A stretch of 7,901 nucleotides of DNA from Microcaldota archaeon (lineage in GTDB: Archaea > Micrarchaeota > Micrarchaeia > CAILAH01): assembly GCA_026419815.1 (NCBI GenBank), contig JAOAKR010000008.1, positions 1 through 7,901 on the forward strand. Reading direction: 5' to 3'. Below the pieces are notes generated by a model. The model saw only the letters and a program-made list of their open reading frames with translations. It made no database searches and was not told the origin of the DNA. Numbering within the stretch: the stretch's first letter is position 1; every line of letters begins with the position of its first letter. Position numbers and translations under genes: made by a program. Positions 5,640-7,901 of the stretch are shown piece by piece.

Positions 5640-6059
5640 ATGAAGGTCATTAATGGTGACGGACTAATACTCGGGAGGGTGTCCGCATATGCAGCCAAGC
5701 AGGCACTGCTCGGCGAGCAGGTGCACATAATGAACGCCGAGAAGATGGTAATCAGCGGCGATAGGAATGCAATTGTTCAGAAATATGTGAAGCGCAGGAG
5801 CCAAAAGAATAAGGCTAATCCTGAGCACTCGCCGCACTGGCCAAAGAGGCCGGACTTGCTGGTCAAGAGGGTGATCCGTGGGATGCTGCCCTGGGATAAG
5901 CCAAGCGGGAGGGCGGCGCACCACAGGATACGCGTGTATATGGGCGAGATGGAGACCAAGACGAAGCCGGTTGAGTTCAACAGCTCATACAAAAAGGAAA
6001 AGCTGGACAGGTATATTACCGTGCTTGAGCTGTGCAGGTCTCTCGCATACAAGAACTAA
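5640..6059 (+). CDS. rpl13: Ribosomal protein L13 (uL13)
   Basis: uL13 is an early-assembly protein of the large subunit. The 139-residue product begins MKVINGDGLILGRVSAYAAK and shows EKMVISGD and the signature VIRGMLPWDKPSGRAAHHRI, followed by archaeal-type tail sequence. The frame also has GTG at 5631 and ATG at 5637. I choose ATG 5640 because AAGGTGA (5628-5634) is then 5 bases away and the product starts as homologs do. The ribosome-binding site overlaps the rpl18e stop, which implies coupled translation. Identification is secure; the start is uncertain by one to three codons. Confidence 0.95.
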   Translation: MKVINGDGLILGRVSAYAAKQALLGEQVHIMNAEKMVISGDRNAIVQKYVKRRSQKNKANPEHSPHWPKRPDLLVKRVIRGMLPWDKPSGRAAHHRIRVYMGEMETKTKPVEFNSSYKKEKLDRYITVLELCRSLAYKN

Positions 6060-6071
6060 GAGGTGCTTATG

Positions 6072-6584
6072 ATGACGGCAAAAGATGAGAAGAAGAAAGT
6101 TGTGAAAGAGCAGCCTAAGAAGGAGGCAAAGCCGAAGCCGGCAAAGCCTGAGGCTGCGCAGCAAAAGGCCCCGAAGAAAGGGAGAGATACCGTGGTCGTT
6201 CGGAGCAAGAGGAAGGAGGCGGTTGCGCGCGCTTACATAAGGAAGGGGAAAGGCAGAGTGCGTATCAACAAGCTTGACCTGAATGCAGTGGGAAACCCGT
6301 ACACTAAGGCGATTATGAGCGAGCCGCTCACTATGATTGACAATTCGCTCGCAAAAGGCGTGGACATTGACATTGACGTTTACGGCGGGGGCACGATGGG
6401 CCAGGCACAGGCGGTAAGAAGCGCGATTGCGCGTGCGCTTGTTGCGTATACCAAGGATGCAAAGCTCCGCGATATGTTCCACAGCAGGGACAAGTTCCTT
6501 GTGGTTGAGGACTCAAGGAGGGTTGAGCCCAAGAAGTATAAGGGTCCAAAGGCAAGGGCAAGGTTCCAGAAGTCATACAGATAA
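6072..6584 (+). CDS. rps9: Ribosomal protein S9 (uS9) with a Lys/Ala-rich N-terminal extension
   Basis: uS9 lies in the small-subunit head; its C-terminal tail reaches the P-site tRNA. The 170-residue product has the family core from about residue 39: VVVRSKRKEAVARAYIRKGK near its start, then GGGTMGQAQAVRSAIARAL, and the conserved end KKYKGPKARARFQKSYR. The first 38 residues are an added Lys/Glu/Ala/Pro-rich stretch; archaeal S9 is usually near 135 residues. The start is uncertain among GTG 6063, ATG 6069 and ATG 6072; GAGGTG at 6060-6065 best suits ATG 6072. It follows rpl13 within a few bases and is probably co-transcribed with rpoN. Confidence 0.95.
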   Translation: MTAKDEKKKVVKEQPKKEAKPKPAKPEAAQQKAPKKGRDTVVVRSKRKEAVARAYIRKGKGRVRINKLDLNAVGNPYTKAIMSEPLTMIDNSLAKGVDIDIDVYGGGTMGQAQAVRSAIARALVAYTKDAKLRDMFHSRDKFLVVEDSRRVEPKKYKGPKARARFQKSYR

Positions 6585-6620
6585 GTATGTAGCTATAGGG
6601 CCAAAAGGAGGTGTTCAACT

Positions 6621-6818
6621 GTGATGTTCCCTGTAAGGTGCTTCACGTGCGGTGCAGTGGTCGCTGACAAGTATGAGGAATACAAGAAAAGGACCGAGAA
6701 TGGGGAGACGCCGAAAGATGTGCTTGACTCGCTCGGCGTCCAGCGCTACTGTTGCCGGAGGATGTTCCTCGGCCACGTGGACAACACAAAGGAGATAGTG
6801 AGGTTCTCAAAGTTTTAG
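6621..6818 (+). CDS. rpoN: RNA polymerase subunit Rpo10 (RpoN)
   Basis: Rpo10, the counterpart of RPB10, is a small zinc-binding subunit of the Rpo3-Rpo11-Rpo10-Rpo12 platform. The 65-residue protein shows the family zinc site: PVRCFTCG near the start (CxxC) and RYCCRRMF (CC pair) near residues 43-50. GTG at 6621 is chosen because it gives MMFPVRC, equal in length to the usual M-x-x-P-V-R-C start, and lies 7 bases after a strong GGAGGTG (6607-6613); ATG 6624 is the alternative. It sits 36 bases after rps9, as in other archaea. rpoK, often next, is not found in this window. Confidence 0.97.
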   Translation: MMFPVRCFTCGAVVADKYEEYKKRTENGETPKDVLDSLGVQRYCCRRMFLGHVDNTKEIVRFSKF

Positions 6819-6830
6819 TTTTGCTCAGGG

Positions 6831-6953
6831 GCCGCCAAGCAAACCGATAGGTTTGCGGGCACCTTCCGCGAAAGCGGAAGTGTGGGTGGAAAACCCCTAT
6901 GTTTTGCGGCTTGACGCAAAACTACCTGGGTTATAGGGGGCGGAGCCCCCTAT
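6831..6953 (+). ncRNA. Candidate structured RNA: hairpin array directly upstream of tRNA-Pro
   Basis: Three perfect hairpins follow one another: GCAAACC/GGTTTGC with loop GATA (6839-6856); CTTCCGC/GCGGAAG with a GAAA loop (6863-6880), extended by CAC/GTG; and GTTTTGCG/CGCAAAAC (6901-6922). A fourth, ATAGGGGGC/GCCCCCTAT (6933-6953), ends at the base before tRNA-Pro. CCCCTAT (6894-6900) can instead enclose the third hairpin by pairing with 6933-6939, so two folds compete. There is no ORF, TATA box or box C/D motif here. RNase P cleavage of a longer rpoN-tRNA transcript would release this segment. It could be an sRNA, a processing signal or a regulatory leader; no known class was recognised. Confidence 0.45.
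6933..6953 (+). repeat. Second copy of the GC palindrome, abutting tRNA-Pro
   Basis: A nine-pair stem with a GGA loop contains the same 15-base core as the L18e leader hairpin (5236-5250). Its last base is immediately before G1 of tRNA-Pro. The flanking bases of the two copies differ, and each stem is extended by different but complementary bases, so the fold itself appears to be kept. Confidence 0.75.
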
Positions 6954-7026
6954 GGGGCTGTGGGCTAGCCTGGCATGCTATCGCCTTGGGGTGGCGGTGA
7001 CCCCAGTTCAAATCTGGGCAGCCCCA
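6954..7026 (+). tRNA. tRNA-Pro(GGG), without intron
   Basis: The acceptor is GGGGCTG/CAGCCCC (6954-6960/7019-7025), with discriminator A7026. The D-stem is GGC/GCT (6963-6965/6977-6979). The anticodon stem is TCGCC/GGCGG around loop TTGGGGT, with anticodon GGG at 6988-6990. The variable loop is TGAC (four bases). The T-stem is CCCAG/CTGGG with loop TTCAAAT. CCA is not encoded. No TATA box lies at a suitable distance upstream, so it is probably processed from a transcript reading through from rpoN. Confidence 0.95.
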
Positions 7027-7068
7027 TACTCCAGGGGGAAGTGTCCCCCTCGGAGGCCCTCTTGAGTA
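7027..7068 (+). terminator. Folded trailer after tRNA-Pro, possible terminator
   Basis: TACTC (7027-7031) pairs with GAGTA (7064-7068), enclosing the strong hairpin AGGGGGA/TCCCCCT (7033-7050). The outer helix could extend by two pairs into the tRNA acceptor end, competing with the tRNA fold. No T-run follows, so termination is uncertain; a 3' processing signal is equally possible. Confidence 0.35.
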
Positions 7069-7121
7069 TGTGGATTGGGGGGAGGATAAGATAAATAAAT
7101 ATTTTCCTTGCGAGTGCATAG

Positions 7122-7131
7122 CTATTTATAC
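7122..7131 (+). promoter_or_regulatory. TATA box for the 191-codon gene
   Basis: CTATTTATAC is centred about 26 bases before the ATG at 7152, placing transcription start at or next to the start codon. No ribosome-binding site is present, so the message is predicted to be leaderless. The AT-rich tract at 7090-7103 is a weaker alternative. Confidence 0.6.
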
Positions 7132-7151
7132 TTCAATTTCTTGATTATCAT

Positions 7152-7727
7152 ATGAGCTTTGACGTTGGTAGGGGCAGGCCCACCCGGCTTGACATAAAGG
7201 AAATGGTTGTCAAGCGTAAAAAAGAAAGACCGTTCGTATGCCGCATACTAGGCAGCAACCAGCTCGTTGCACTGCCTGATAGCTGCTCAAATTCGCAAAT
7301 CATCAGCATCTTATACCGAAAGTATCACCACGAGCCAGGTATCACCGAAGCTGCAAACCTGATGCTTTGGCAACTGCTTAATTGGAAGGAGCTTGAGAAA
7401 ATCCTGTCAGTAACCGAGGATTATACGCAATTGTGTGCAGGCGTGCTCGTCTCATCCGCACTACGATGGAAATCCTCAGCCATAAAGCTTGAGACGGTAA
7501 GGCTAATCTCAAACCTCAACGAAAACGGGGCTCTCCCGCTATTACACCCATATAGGTGGAAATGCTGCGCAGTGAAATCAGAAAGCTTTGCCGACCGGGG
7601 ATGCGTCTTCCTTGCGCACAAAATAGAGAGGATGCACCCCTATGGATACCTGTTTGACCATATGAGCCTCATCAATGTGCTTATGATGTGTTGCGACACA
7701 GCAAACCTGCGGGAAAAGCACTTTTGA
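7152..7727 (+). CDS. Uncharacterised 191-residue cytosolic protein
   Basis: I do not recognise this protein. It begins MSFDVGRGRPTRLDIKEMVV, followed by the basic run KRKKERP; it has no signal peptide or clear membrane segment and is predicted mostly helical. A short motif occurs twice, 30 residues apart: RWKSSAIKLE (105-114) and RWKCCAVKSE (135-144), with a related NWKELEKIL at 77-85. This is consistent with a helical repeat protein, but that is inference. It has about nine cysteines, including two CC pairs (138-139, 180-181), with no obvious zinc pattern. The start is supported by a TATA box at leaderless distance. It lies between tRNA-Pro and rps2, where many archaea have rpoK or eno, and shows no resemblance to either. 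Confidence 0.75.
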   Translation: MSFDVGRGRPTRLDIKEMVVKRKKERPFVCRILGSNQLVALPDSCSNSQIISILYRKYHHEPGITEAANLMLWQLLNWKELEKILSVTEDYTQLCAGVLVSSALRWKSSAIKLETVRLISNLNENGALPLLHPYRWKCCAVKSESFADRGCVFLAHKIERMHPYGYLFDHMSLINVLMMCCDTANLREKHF

Positions 7728-7776
7728 TTTGCTTGTGTTTGCCCACATCCCTGCACGATGGAAGGGCACGCGTTTC

Positions 7777-7785
7777 ATTTTTAAG
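7777..7785 (+). promoter_or_regulatory. TATA box for rps2
   Basis: ATTTTTAAG lies about 45 bases before the rps2 ATG. A start near 7807 leaves a leader of about 19 bases containing the AAGGTG site (7815-7820). The rest of 7728-7825 shows nothing else I can support. Confidence 0.5.
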
Positions 7786-7825
7786 CGTTTACCTGCCTAA
7801 AATAGCACTCTACGAAGGTGTAATA

Positions 7826-7901
7826 ATGCTAACAACACAGGAAGAATACTTGGAATCCGGCATACACATAGGCACTAGGCTTAAGACGCCATATATGAAG
7901 A
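7826..7901 (+). CDS. rps2: Ribosomal protein S2 (uS2), N-terminus only
   Basis: Twenty-five codons are present before the window ends. The sequence MLTTQEEYLESGIHIGTRLK, followed by TPYMK, matches the start of archaeal uS2, whose N-terminal pattern is YLxxGxHIGTxxKT. uS2 is a late-assembling small-subunit protein at the head-body junction. The ATG has AAGGTG 5 bases upstream. Its position downstream of the S9/rpoN block agrees with archaeal gene order, with the unrecognised gene and tRNA-Pro in between. Confidence 0.93.
   Translation, partial: MLTTQEEYLESGIHIGTRLKTPYMK

Noticed and set aside
6831..6953. 5S rRNA, SRP RNA, RNase P RNA or C/D-box RNA in the rpoN-tRNA gap
   Set aside because: The hallmark motifs of these RNAs are not visible, and the segment is too short for archaeal SRP RNA or standard RNase P RNA.

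Overview
The window is archaeal. It carries the archaeal ribosomal-protein/RNA-polymerase cluster in its usual order, rps13-rps4-rps11-rpoD-tRNA-Leu-rpl18e-rpl13-rps9-rpoN, and the start of rps2 lies near the right edge. Most genes have TATA boxes and GGTG-type ribosome binding sites. None of the three tRNAs encodes CCA, and two of them contain introns. The tRNA-Leu intron sits in the T-loop and has a near-canonical bulge-helix-bulge. Non-canonical tRNA introns of this kind are known from some Crenarchaeota/Thermoproteales and from ultrasmall DPANN archaea (ARMAN/Micrarchaeota). A DPANN host is my guess, not something the sequence proves.

Left third (1-2514, minus strand): three genes read leftward. 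They are a large unrecognised membrane-anchored surface protein with a basic-free acidic stalk and a ten-cysteine ectodomain, ribosomal protein L10e (uL16), and a winged-helix protein cut by the window edge. The surface-protein gene diverges from a plus-strand tRNA-Ser(GGA), and one palindromic TATA box lies about equally far from both.

Middle (2572-6818, plus strand): tRNA-Ser, then uS13, uS4, uS11 and RNA polymerase Rpo3 in a tightly packed or overlapping run. tRNA-Leu(GAG) begins 8 bases after rpoD. After a 268-base gap holding two possible promoters, a possible 29-codon ORF and a strong GC hairpin come eL18 (L18e), uL13, uS9 and Rpo10. Together these supply small- and large-subunit ribosomal proteins, two polymerase subunits and tRNAs from one growth-related cluster. 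A tRNA-Leu ahead of L18e-L13-S9 is also known from the Haloarcula S9 operon, so that linkage looks ancient.

Right part (6819-7901): a dense chain of RNA hairpins leads directly into tRNA-Pro(GGG). An unrecognised, apparently leaderless 191-codon gene follows, standing where many archaea have rpoK and/or eno, and then the first 25 codons of rps2. The strongest points for follow-up are the T-loop intron, the hairpin array abutting tRNA-Pro with its mutually exclusive pairings, the 15-base palindrome shared with the L18e leader, and the two unrecognised proteins.
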